This document shows positions 1 to 6,640 of a DNA stretch of 9,094 bases, piece after piece; the first letter of the stretch is position 1, and each line of letters starts with the position of its first letter. Source of the DNA: Bacteroides sp. CAG:1060 (GTDB lineage: Bacteria > Bacteroidota > Bacteroidia > Bacteroidales > UBA932); contig HF986346.1 of NCBI GenBank assembly GCA_000432655.1, positions 16,305 through 25,398 of the forward strand. Direction: 5' to 3'. Both the position numbers and the translations under genes were made by a program. The notes beneath the pieces are model-generated. The model did not search any database, was not told the origin of the DNA, and was given only the letters and a program-made list of their open reading frames with translations.

Positions 1-1095
1 CCTACCAACCACCTTGATACAGAGTCCATTCAATGGCTGGAGGAGCACCTGAAGCAGTATAAGGGCACTGTCATTGCGGTGACCCATGACAGGTATTTCC
101 TTGATAATGTGGCAGGCTGGATTCTGGAACTTGACCGCGGCGAAGGTATTCCATGGAAAGGAGATTATTCCTCATGGCTCGAGCAGAAGAGCAAGCGTCT
201 TCAGCTTGAAGAGAAACAGGAGAGCAAGCGTCGCAAGACTCTCGAGAGGGAGTTGGAATGGGTTCGTATGGCACCGAAGGCCCGTCAGGCCAAGAGTAAG
301 GCAAGGCTTGGTGCTTATGAGAAGCTTTCCGCCCAGGATGCCAAGGAGAAAGAGGCTGCACTGGAAATATATATCCCTAATGGTCCGAGACTTGGCAACA
401 AGGTTATTGAGTTCCATGATGTGTCCAAGGCTTATGGGGACAAACTGCTGTTCGAGCATTTGTCGTTTGTGCTGCCTCCTGCCGGAATAGTGGGCGTGAT
501 CGGTCCTAACGGTGCCGGTAAGACCACATTGTTCAGGATGATAATGGGACTTGAGGCTCCTGATAGCGGTGACATTGAAATAGGGGAGACAGTAAAGCTC
601 TCTTATGTGGATCAGCAGCACAAGAGCATAGATCCGGAAAAGACTGTGTATCAGACGATAGCGCAGGATTCGGATTTTGTGAAACTGGGTCGCAGGGAAG
701 TCCCGGCGAGGGCCTATGTGTCCCGGTTCAACTTCTCCGGACAGGATCAGGAAAAGCTCTGCGGCGTGTTGTCAGGAGGAGAGCGCAACCGGCTCCATCT
801 CGCGCTTACACTTAAGGATGAAGGAAATGTCCTTCTTCTGGATGAGCCTACCAATGATGTGGATGTCAACACGATACGCGCTCTGGAGGACGGACTTGAG
901 AATTTTGCCGGGTGCGCCGTGGTGATTTCCCATGACAGATGGTTCCTTGACCGAATCGCTACGCATATTCTTGCCTTTGAGGGCGATGGAAGCGTGTACT
1001 TTTTCGAGGGGGATTATACCGAGTATGAAGAGAATCGTAAGGCAAGGCTTGGAGATGAGCCTAAAGTATTCAAATATAAAAAGTTAATGGCGTAA
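1..1095 (+). CDS. ettA: Energy-dependent translational throttle protein EttA (ABC-F ATPase), 5' end missing
   Basis: EttA is a cytoplasmic ABC-F ATPase that binds the ribosomal E site and gates the first elongation steps according to ATP/ADP level (family knowledge). The reading frame is open from base 1, so the start lies outside. The 364 residues seen, against about 555 for the family, begin in the D-loop of ABC domain 1 (PTNHLD), followed by its H-loop His (in-window residue 29) and the EttA-typical [15 protein letters not shown] stretch. A Lys/Arg/Glu-rich interdomain linker (about 55-115) follows. ABC domain 2 is complete: Walker [10 protein letters not shown] (168-176), Q-loop Gln 205/206, signature LSGGE (257-261), Walker B ending in D281-E282 and H-loop His 311. 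The D-loop of domain 2 reads DVD where DLD is usual, a mild change. There is no membrane segment, so it is not a transporter. The tail ([18 protein letters not shown]) is also EttA-like, which favours EttA over Uup or other ABC-F members. The porin gene begins 2 nt downstream. Confidence 0.93.
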   Translation, partial: PTNHLDTESIQWLEEHLKQYKGTVIAVTHDRYFLDNVAGWILELDRGEGIPWKGDYSSWLEQKSKRLQLEEKQESKRRKTLERELEWVRMAPKARQAKSKARLGAYEKLSAQDAKEKEAALEIYIPNGPRLGNKVIEFHDVSKAYGDKLLFEHLSFVLPPAGIVGVIGPNGAGKTTLFRMIMGLEAPDSGDIEIGETVKLSYVDQQHKSIDPEKTVYQTIAQDSDFVKLGRREVPARAYVSRFNFSGQDQEKLCGVLSGGERNRLHLALTLKDEGNVLLLDEPTNDVDVNTIRALEDGLENFAGCAVVISHDRWFLDRIATHILAFEGDGSVYFFEGDYTEYEENRKARLGDEPKVFKYKKLMA

Positions 1096-1097
1096 TT

Positions 1098-2093
1098 ATG
1101 AAAAGGAGACTTGTCCTCTCTGTAGCAGTTTTGCTCGTCGGAGCATATTGTTACGCTGGTAATGGGGCCGGAGTGGATGAAATATCCATTGATACGAGGG
1201 CGGCGTTCCATCAGCAGTTTGACGATGATGCGTATGGCTCACGTTTTCAGGGTGAATATTTGAATTTGCACGTGCTTGGTACTCTGTCGGACAATCTCTC
1301 TTTCCGTATCCGGCATCGGTTCAACAAGGGAGTAAACGCTGCCAATCCGTTCAATGCCACAGATTTTCTGTACCTTAAATGGGATATGTCGGAGCATTGG
1401 GCACTTACTGCCGGAAAGCAGCCGATACTTGTCGGAGGGTACGAAATAGACGCGCCGCCTATCGATGTGTATTACTTTGGAGCGTTCAGCAGCAATCTTC
1501 ATCTGTATTATGCGTTCGGTGCTTCCGTGACCTACAGCCCGGTTAAGGGGCAGGATGTGGTCTTTCAGGTGGTGCCGTCTCCGGTTTCTCCGGTTACAGA
1601 CAACAGATATTCTTACAATTTGTATTGGAATGGCGGCTTCAGTTCATGGTGGGATACCATCTGGAGCGTGAACTTGGTAGAAGATGAGCGTGGCAAGATG
1701 ATGAATTGGATATCTCTTGGCAACAAATTCCACACTGACAGGTTTTTCGTGGATGTCGATTTCATCAACAGGGCCTCGTTCCACCAGAAGCGTATGTTTT
1801 TCTCGGACTGGAGCCTGATAGCCAATGCGGTATGGAGCATAGGCAAGTGGAACCTGTGCAGCAAGTTCGGGTATGAGCGCAATGATGCCGCCAATGTGGA
1901 TGCAGACGGAGCTTCTTATGATCTTGCCTTCACGGCCGGATCGGAGTTCTTTTACGGTGGTGCCGGAGTAGAGTATTTCCCGTTGGGAAATGACAGGCTC
2001 CGTCTTCATGCAGTGTTCTTCCGCAACAATCGCGATAAAGTCAACAATATTGATATTGGCATTACCTGGAGGGCCAGAATATTTTCCAGGTAA
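1098..2093 (+). CDS. Outer-membrane porin, phosphate-selective porin O/P-like family
   Basis: This is a predicted outer-membrane beta-barrel of 331 residues. It opens with a classic signal peptide: MKRR, a hydrophobic run to about residue 16, and a likely cut after YCYA (residue 20). The mature part has the alternating polar/aromatic pattern of barrel strands. The stretch LYLKWDMSEHWALTAGKQP (91-109) followed by GGYEIDAPPIDVYYF resembles the core of Bacteroidota porins related to Pseudomonas OprO/OprP, recognised from memory of the family. It is somewhat shorter than many family members (roughly 380-400 residues), and its last residues (WRARIFSR) do not end in the usual aromatic residue. The substrate cannot be read from the sequence: many proteins given the 'phosphate-selective' name in this phylum are untested. 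The ATG lies 2 nt after the ettA stop, which argues for one transcript and coupled translation. No Shine-Dalgarno sequence is visible. Confidence 0.8.
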   Translation: MKRRLVLSVAVLLVGAYCYAGNGAGVDEISIDTRAAFHQQFDDDAYGSRFQGEYLNLHVLGTLSDNLSFRIRHRFNKGVNAANPFNATDFLYLKWDMSEHWALTAGKQPILVGGYEIDAPPIDVYYFGAFSSNLHLYYAFGASVTYSPVKGQDVVFQVVPSPVSPVTDNRYSYNLYWNGGFSSWWDTIWSVNLVEDERGKMMNWISLGNKFHTDRFFVDVDFINRASFHQKRMFFSDWSLIANAVWSIGKWNLCSKFGYERNDAANVDADGASYDLAFTAGSEFFYGGAGVEYFPLGNDRLRLHAVFFRNNRDKVNNIDIGITWRARIFSR

Positions 2094-2114
2094 AAATTTC
2101 TCTAATAATTTTTT

Positions 2115-3800
2115 ATGTTCAATTTTTCCTCTATGAAGCGCCTCTGCACCCTTTCAATCGTGTCTGGCGCATTGGTGTTGGTTTCTCTCCATTTCACCGG
2201 ATGTTCTAAAACACCAACCATCGACCCTGTCGTAGATCTTCCTATTGGGGTGACACTTTCCGATCAGGGATTTACCGCCTCCGATGGCAGTACCGGACAT
2301 TTCTCCCGGAATTTCATGTCCGGAGATCAGGCCGGACTGTTCCTTGTTCGCGACGGGCAGATTGTTGAAGACAATGTTTTGCTCTCCTTCGACGGTCAGA
2401 AGTGGACAAGTGAGAAGGAAGTTAGTGTGTCTGGGAAAGAAACCTGTTTTGTGTACATGCCTTATTCTGCTTCCGCTTCCAGTCTTGTAGATAAGACGGC
2501 TTCGGATGCTGCGGGGTTCTTTAAAGGATTGGCAAAGACTCAATCTGTGGAAGATCAGTCTTCCTTCAATCTCGCAGAGGCTGATGTAATGGTAGCTGCG
2601 GCACCGGTAGTGAAGACAGAGACTGCCGTGAACGTGAATGCAACTTTTGAGCACTTCCTTTCCGTAGCGGCCTGGAGCCTTTCAGATGGTACCGCATATA
2701 CGACCGTCAACGGATTCAAATATATGACTCCTTCAAGCTATACCAATATCGAGGCTTCTCTTGGAGGAAAGACCATTGTGCCTGGTGTATATCCATCATA
2801 TAATGCCTATTTTTACTATCCTGCAGAAGGGATGAGCATAAAAGTGAGTTATAAAGATGCCGGAGTAGCCAAGTCTTTCGATATTCCTTTGAGCGGCAAG
2901 CCTGGCGTTGCGTCCTTTGTGAATGAAGGTAATGTGAAGGATGGCGGAAATCGTAATCTGGCTATCGGTGACCTTTATTACAGTGATGGTTCTATTCTTC
3001 CTGTAGAGAAGGTTAAGGAAATGGAGAAGGTACCGTCCGGAGTGGCCGGTGTTATTTTCCAGACAGACAGATCCCGTTTCTCCAAGAAGGAAAAAGAGCT
3101 CCTTGGTGATGTCCATGCATTGGTCGTTTCCGCGAAAATGCCTGAATATGACGGGAAAACGTCCATGAAATGGTTTGATGACTATCCTGCAGGTAAAGAT
3201 GACGGCAACCGCGATGAGAGTGTTGAAGACCCGGATTTCCCGGGAATGTATCTTCCTTTCATTACAGACGTAAAGGATTATAAGAAGTCCTATGAGCTCA
3301 ACAATGCTGATATCAACGGATATTGGAACAATGTGGTCATCCGTACCCGCAGGGCGGAAGATATGAAGAAAGGCTGGTATCCTGCCTTCTCTGCAGCTGT
3401 TGAATTCGGAAGCAAGGTCGCTGTCCCGAGTTATACTACCGGATGGTATCTTCCGTCTGTCGGTCAGCTTTATGATATCTTACGCAATCTTGGCAAGGCT
3501 GACATTTCAGCTGACACTGTAAATGACTTTAATGGTAATGGCGACCTTCTCGTTGATGCAAGCTATTGCGCTGACATGATGGTATTCCTTGATTCTTATG
3601 TTGAGAAAATTCCTGAAGCTGAAAGAGACCTCTTCTCTGCATCAACAGGGGCTGTATGGTCCTCATCCCACAGCTGGACATATTTTAGCAATGGCGGCAT
3701 ATCATATGCTGCAAGGCTTGTATCGTTCTATGCCGGCATATCTACAATCAGTTACAGTACATTTGGTGTGGCAGATGTAAGACTTGTCTTTGCATTCTAA
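2115..3800 (+). CDS. Lipoprotein with fimbrillin-like N-terminal region and C-terminal DUF1566/FISUMP-type domain
   Basis: A 561-residue predicted lipoprotein. A hydrophobic signal segment ends in FTGC, making Cys30 the likely lipidated residue. ATG at 2133 (Met7) would give a more ordinary 24-residue signal peptide and is an equally plausible start. After the Cys comes SKTPTID, without the acidic cluster that marks surface-exported lipoproteins in Bacteroidota, so periplasmic or surface location is open. Residues about 40-280 resemble the fimbrillin/Mfa-like fold family (GDQAGLFLVRDG, then FDGQKW, then FVYMPYS, then YFYYPAEG). Residues about 285-561 look like DUF1566/FISUMP: GDLYYSDGS (285-293), GVIFQTD, GWYLPSVGQLYDIL (443-456), AVWSSS (513-518) and a closing VADVRLVFAF. 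Such two-part proteins are common in Bacteroidales, where related ones are pilus subunits, tip proteins or adhesins. No fim/mfa assembly genes are nearby, so a pilus role is inference only. The leader is A/T-rich (TAATAATTTTTT) and the gap to the porin is 21 nt. Domain names come from recognition, not a search. Confidence 0.72.
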   Translation: MFNFSSMKRLCTLSIVSGALVLVSLHFTGCSKTPTIDPVVDLPIGVTLSDQGFTASDGSTGHFSRNFMSGDQAGLFLVRDGQIVEDNVLLSFDGQKWTSEKEVSVSGKETCFVYMPYSASASSLVDKTASDAAGFFKGLAKTQSVEDQSSFNLAEADVMVAAAPVVKTETAVNVNATFEHFLSVAAWSLSDGTAYTTVNGFKYMTPSSYTNIEASLGGKTIVPGVYPSYNAYFYYPAEGMSIKVSYKDAGVAKSFDIPLSGKPGVASFVNEGNVKDGGNRNLAIGDLYYSDGSILPVEKVKEMEKVPSGVAGVIFQTDRSRFSKKEKELLGDVHALVVSAKMPEYDGKTSMKWFDDYPAGKDDGNRDESVEDPDFPGMYLPFITDVKDYKKSYELNNADINGYWNNVVIRTRRAEDMKKGWYPAFSAAVEFGSKVAVPSYTTGWYLPSVGQLYDILRNLGKADISADTVNDFNGNGDLLVDASYCADMMVFLDSYVEKIPEAERDLFSASTGAVWSSSHSWTYFSNGGISYAARLVSFYAGISTISYSTFGVADVRLVFAF

Positions 3801-3803
3801 ACA

Positions 3804-3834
3804 ATTATGGACCGGTAGACGGCCGGCCCATAAT
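3804..3834. other. Stem-loop 1 between convergent genes
   Basis: ATTATGG (3804-3810) pairs with CCATAAT (3828-3834). After one mismatch (A3811/C3827), CCGG (3812-3815) pairs with CCGG (3823-3826), leaving a 7-nt loop. It begins 4 nt after the lipoprotein stop. Read on the minus strand, the stem is followed by TTGTTT, so it may serve as a modest terminator for leftward transcription out of uxaC. On the plus strand it is followed by ATTTATAT, a poorer T-tract. The termination role is inference. Confidence 0.5.
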
Positions 3835-3844
3835 ATTTATATAG

Positions 3845-3890
3845 CGAGGGTGTATCCTGAGATTCTCTCAAAGGATGCACCCTTGTTTTA
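3845..3890 (+). terminator. Rho-independent terminator of the ettA-porin-lipoprotein transcript
   Basis: GGGTGTATCCT (3848-3858) pairs with AGGATGCACCC (3872-3882) through 11 bp including one G-U. The stem continues inward as GAGA/TCTC (3859-3862 with 3866-3869) around a TTC loop, with a two-A bulge. TTGTTTTATT follows directly on the plus strand. This is a strong hairpin plus U-tract for the rightward genes. On the minus strand the hairpin is followed by TCGCTATATAAAT, a much weaker tract. Confidence 0.8.
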
Positions 3891-3893
3891 TTC

Positions 3894-5309
3894 TCAGAAC
3901 TTGAAATAGTTCTTGGCGTTGTAGTACGAGATGTCTTCCACCATCTGTCTTACTCTGTCCATTTCAGAAGCCGGGATACGTCCGCTCTCCACATCGGAAC
4001 CTATTATATCACACAATATGCGTCTGAAATATTCATGGCGCGGATAGCTTATGAAACTTCTGGAGTCTGTGAGCATGCCCACGAATCTGCTGAGCAGTCC
4101 AAGCATGGACAGGCACTCTATCTGGCGTCTCATTCCCGATTCCTGATCGAGGAACCACCACCCGGAGCCGAACTGCATCTTTCCCGGAATGCTTCCGTCG
4201 TTGAAGTTATAGGCCATGCTCATAAGAGTCTCATTGTCTTTAGGGTTCAGACAGTAGAGAATGGTTTTGGCCAGCTTGCCTTCATTTTCGAGCCTGTCGA
4301 AAAATCTGTTGCCTGCTTCTGCGAGAGGAAGATCGTTGATTGAATCGTACCCCGTGTCAGGTCCCGCTGCGCGGAACATGCGGCTGTTGTTGTTGCGTAT
4401 AGGTCCTACATGGAACTGCTGCGTCCAACCGGACTTGGCGTCCATAATGCCCTGGTCAAAAAGGAACGCGCTTCTGAATTTGTCCACTTCTGCAGCCGAA
4501 GGCTCTTTTCCTTCCAGTACGGAGTTGAAGATTCTTTCAATCTCTGCTTCCGTATAGTCGCAGGCGTAGAAAGTGCTGAGTCCGTGATCGGACAGACGGC
4601 AGCCCATGGACTCGAAGTAGTCGTGTCTTTTCTGCAGGGCTTCACGCAGTTCGGAGTAGCTGCGTATTTCCATATCGGCGGCTTCTGAAAGTGTGTTGAT
4701 GTAGTTCCGGTAAGCCGACGTAGCCTCAATGGCCATAGCCTTGTCAGGCCTCCAAGTAGGCAGAACCCGGGTCCCGAAAGGGTGTTCTGCTATTTGTTTG
4801 TGCCACACAAGATTGTCTGCCGGGTCATCTGTGGTGCAGACCGTTTCTACGTTGAACTTGCGTATCAGCGCCTGGCCTCTGAACTCCGGTGTCGCCAGTT
4901 TGGCGTTGCACTCTTCGAAGATTTCCCTTGCAGTAGCGGGGTTAAGGGCCTTTTCTATACCGAATACGCGGCTGAGTTCAAGGTGGCTCCAGTGGTAAAG
5001 GGGATTACGCAGGGTGTATGGCATGGTTTCCGCCCATTTCTCGAATGTCTCCCATGCGGAGTGTTTTCCTCCTGTGATATAGTCTTCGCTCACTCCGTTT
5101 GCGCGCATGGCCCTCCATTTGTAATGGTCGCCGGCGTGTCCGTCAACGAGCCATAACTGGGTGATGTCGCGGAACTGGATGTTCTGTGCAATCTGCTGAG
5201 GTGACAGATGGCAGTGATAATCGATTATTGGAAGCGATTTGGCGTGGGAATGGAAAAGTTCACGAGACGTCTCCGAGGAGAGAAGGAAATTATCATTAAT
5301 GAAACTCAT
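3894..5309 (-). CDS. uxaC: Uronate isomerase (glucuronate/galacturonate isomerase)
   Basis: UxaC (EC 5.3.1.12) interconverts D-glucuronate with D-fructuronate and D-galacturonate with D-tagaturonate in the cytoplasm. This is the entry step for pectin- and glycan-derived hexuronates (family knowledge). The 471-residue protein matches the usual full length. The amidohydrolase-superfamily metal-binding HxH is seen in IIDYHCHL (His32, His34). Other family marks are the DHYKWRAMRANGV segment, TTDDPADNL, FGSGWWFLDQ, and TDSRSFISYPRHEYFRR near the C-terminus with Asp415, the family's proposed catalytic Asp. The ATG at 5309 puts PIIDYHCHL at residues 27-35, as in homologues I know. No uxaB, uxuA, kdgK or kdgA gene accompanies it, so the rest of the pathway must be elsewhere. 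It faces away from rpiB and shares its 100-nt control region. No Shine-Dalgarno sequence is seen; the leader is A/T-rich. Confidence 0.95.
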   Translation of the reverse strand: MSFINDNFLLSSETSRELFHSHAKSLPIIDYHCHLSPQQIAQNIQFRDITQLWLVDGHAGDHYKWRAMRANGVSEDYITGGKHSAWETFEKWAETMPYTLRNPLYHWSHLELSRVFGIEKALNPATAREIFEECNAKLATPEFRGQALIRKFNVETVCTTDDPADNLVWHKQIAEHPFGTRVLPTWRPDKAMAIEATSAYRNYINTLSEAADMEIRSYSELREALQKRHDYFESMGCRLSDHGLSTFYACDYTEAEIERIFNSVLEGKEPSAAEVDKFRSAFLFDQGIMDAKSGWTQQFHVGPIRNNNSRMFRAAGPDTGYDSINDLPLAEAGNRFFDRLENEGKLAKTILYCLNPKDNETLMSMAYNFNDGSIPGKMQFGSGWWFLDQESGMRRQIECLSMLGLLSRFVGMLTDSRSFISYPRHEYFRRILCDIIGSDVESGRIPASEMDRVRQMVEDISYYNAKNYFKF

Positions 5310-5362
5310 GTAGTGTCAGTATTATAGTAGTATGTGATTCTCCACAAGGAGGGAGTATTTGG

Positions 5363-5370
5363 CAAAGATA
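5363..5370 (-). promoter_or_regulatory. Predicted -7 box of the uxaC promoter
   Basis: On the minus strand 5370-5363 reads TATCTTTG, a perfect TAnnTTTG. Transcription would start near 5356 and give a leader of about 46 nt. No TTTG is present at the expected -33 position (around 5390-5394), which fits a promoter that depends on an activator, or a chance match. Confidence 0.5.
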
Positions 5371-5387
5371 CGAAAAATATGTATCTT
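5365..5387. promoter_or_regulatory. Inverted repeat spanning both -7 elements; candidate operator
   Basis: AAGATAC (5365-5371) and GTATCTT (5381-5387) form a perfect 7-bp inverted repeat around a 9-nt A/T-rich centre. The left arm overlaps the -7 box of uxaC and the right arm overlaps the -7 box of rpiB. Part of the symmetry follows from the two TATCTT boxes facing each other. A dimeric regulator binding here would block both promoters, but no regulator gene is in the window. Confidence 0.4.
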
Positions 5388-5409
5388 CGTCTTGTAATAC
5401 TATTATATT

Positions 5410-5841
5410 ATGACTATAGGTATTTGCAGTGATCATGCAGGCCTTGAGTACAAGACCAAGCTTATCGCATATCTTCTGAAGAAGGGATATGAAGTCGTGA
5501 ATTTCGGGACAGACAGCCTGGAGAGTTGTGATTACAGTGATTTCGCACACCCTCTTGCCGAGGCGGTGGAAAGTGGAAAGGTCGATAAGGGGATTGCCAT
5601 TTGCGGCACGGGTAACGGAATGGCCATGACACTCAATCATCATCAAGGAATAAGAGCCGGACTCGCTTGGAATCAGGCTGTTGCGGGACTTGTCAAAGAG
5701 CACAATAATGCCAATGTTCTGGTGATGCCGGCAAGATTTGTTTCATATCGCATGGCGGTCATGATGGTCTCCACCTGGATGAAGACCGAATTCGCCGGCG
5801 GCAGACATCAGAGAAGAATTGACAAGATCCCTGTTAAGTAA
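5410..5841 (+). CDS. rpiB: Ribose-5-phosphate isomerase B
   Basis: RpiB (EC 5.3.1.6) interconverts ribose 5-phosphate and ribulose 5-phosphate in the non-oxidative pentose phosphate pathway. The 143 residues are the normal size for the LacAB/RpiB family. Landmarks match the characterised E. coli enzyme closely: SDHAG with Asp8-His9 near the N-terminus, the catalytic Cys65 in CGTGNG (65-70), His98 in EHNNANVL, and the phosphate-binding arginines in GRHQRR (Arg132 and Arg136). The ATG at 5410 places SDHAG at residue 7, as expected. Some family members act on allose 6-phosphate or galactose 6-phosphate, so the exact sugar is less certain than the fold. It is the first gene of a pair with truB, whose start lies inside its last 23 nt, and it is divergent from uxaC. 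Confidence 0.93.
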   Translation: MTIGICSDHAGLEYKTKLIAYLLKKGYEVVNFGTDSLESCDYSDFAHPLAEAVESGKVDKGIAICGTGNGMAMTLNHHQGIRAGLAWNQAVAGLVKEHNNANVLVMPARFVSYRMAVMMVSTWMKTEFAGGRHQRRIDKIPVK

Positions 5842-6640
5842 CGGACTTTCGCATGCCATAGAAGACTATCCGGAAGGGATAGTGCTTCCTATAGACAAGC
5901 CTTACAGGTGGACATCAGCCGATGTTATACGTAAGGTCAAGTATTTGGCCATAAGACATTTTGGGAAGAAGAACCTGAAGGTCGGTCACGCCGGGACTCT
6001 GGATCCCCTCGCGACCGGCATTCTTCTTGTCTGCATAGGCCCGGCCACCAAGCGCGCGGAAGAACTTCAGGCTTCCGCGAAGCAGTATCTTGCGGGGGTT
6101 ACTTTCGGAGCCACCACACCTTCGTTTGATCTTGAGAAGGATATTGACCATGAGTTCCCTGAATGCCGTCCTTCGGAGCGTCAGATTCTTGATGTGCTGC
6201 CTCGTTTTGTAGGAGAACACATGCAGGTGGCACCTCTTTTCAGCGCCAAGTCCGTGGACGGCGTGCGTGCTTATGAGACTGCCCGTAAGCTTTACGGCCA
6301 GGGACGTCTGGAGGAGGGGAGCGATTTGATTCAGGCCAATAAGGTAAATATCTATTCTCTGGAACTTGAGTCCTATTCCGTTAAAACCTTTGCCTGCCCG
6401 GAGATTGCGGAGGGGCGATCTTCAAGGATTAATGTGGCGGATTTGAGCGGGCGTAGCCTGCCCACGGCGATGCTTCGGGTGGAATGCAGTAAGGGGACTT
6501 ATATCAGGGCCCTTGCCCGCGACCTCGGAGAGGCCCTGGGCGGAGGTGCGTTTCTGAGTTCTCTTCGCCGCACGAAAAATGGCGGCTTCGGAATCGAAGA
6601 CGCCATATCTCTTGATGAAGTGATTTCCCTTCTTGATTAG
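5819..6640 (+). CDS. truB: tRNA pseudouridine(55) synthase TruB, probable TTG start
   Basis: TruB converts U55 of the tRNA T-loop to pseudouridine. The catalytic Asp is Asp62 in GHAGTLDPLATG (57-67). Other family segments are LPIDKPYRWTS (23-33), FSAKSVDGVRAYE (141-153), and CSKGTYIRALARDLG (223-237) followed by FLSSLRRTKNGGF. No ATG or GTG precedes the conserved region: the frame has a TGA at 5780 and its first usable start is TTG at 5819, 23 nt inside rpiB. That start leaves 22 residues before LPIDKP, a normal N-terminus. CTG at 5831 or GTG at 5882 are less likely; GTG would cut right up to LPIDKP. The length (273) is longer than the roughly 230-250 I expect in Bacteroidota, mainly because of extra residues at about 188-216. 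Translation is probably coupled to rpiB. The stop overlaps the convergent gltX stop. Confidence 0.92.
   Translation: MTRSLLSNGLSHAIEDYPEGIVLPIDKPYRWTSADVIRKVKYLAIRHFGKKNLKVGHAGTLDPLATGILLVCIGPATKRAEELQASAKQYLAGVTFGATTPSFDLEKDIDHEFPECRPSERQILDVLPRFVGEHMQVAPLFSAKSVDGVRAYETARKLYGQGRLEEGSDLIQANKVNIYSLELESYSVKTFACPEIAEGRSSRINVADLSGRSLPTAMLRVECSKGTYIRALARDLGEALGGGAFLSSLRRTKNGGFGIEDAISLDEVISLLD

Larger units (their letters stand above)
5358..5389 (+). promoter_or_regulatory. Predicted promoter of rpiB-truB (Bacteroidota -33/-7 type)
   Basis: TTTG at 5358-5361 is followed after 20 nt by TATCTTCG at 5382-5389. The known Bacteroides housekeeping consensus is TTTG, about 19-21 nt, then TAnnTTTG; the only mismatch is C for T in the second box. 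Transcription would begin near 5396 and leave a leader of about 14 nt before the rpiB ATG. Confidence 0.6.
5323..5407. repeat. 11-nt A/T-rich element present in both divergent mRNA leaders
   Basis: TATAGTAGTAT (5323-5333) and ATACTATTATA (5397-5407) are inverted copies with 10 of 11 matches. In mRNA sense, the uxaC leader therefore carries ATACTACTATA ending 13 nt before its ATG, and the rpiB leader carries ATACTATTATA ending 2 nt before its ATG. It could be a shared translation-enhancing or regulatory element. Because both copies are A/T-rich, chance or general leader composition is a serious alternative. Confidence 0.35.

Noticed and set aside
172..621. Minus-strand open frame of 149 codons
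   Set aside because: It is antisense to ettA across its conserved ABC domain 2 and has no family resemblance.
3821..3828. GGCCGGCC 8-bp palindrome
   Set aside because: It is better explained as part of the stem-loop at 3804-3834; there is no modification gene or repeated occurrence to suggest a separate role.
4782..5156. Plus-strand open frame of 124 codons
   Set aside because: It is antisense to the N-terminal half of uxaC, and its translation shows no family features.
5347..5352. AGGAGG, a perfect Shine-Dalgarno-like hexamer
   Set aside because: It lies more than 55 nt before the rpiB ATG and upstream of the predicted promoter boxes, so it would not be in that mRNA; this phylum makes little use of such sites.
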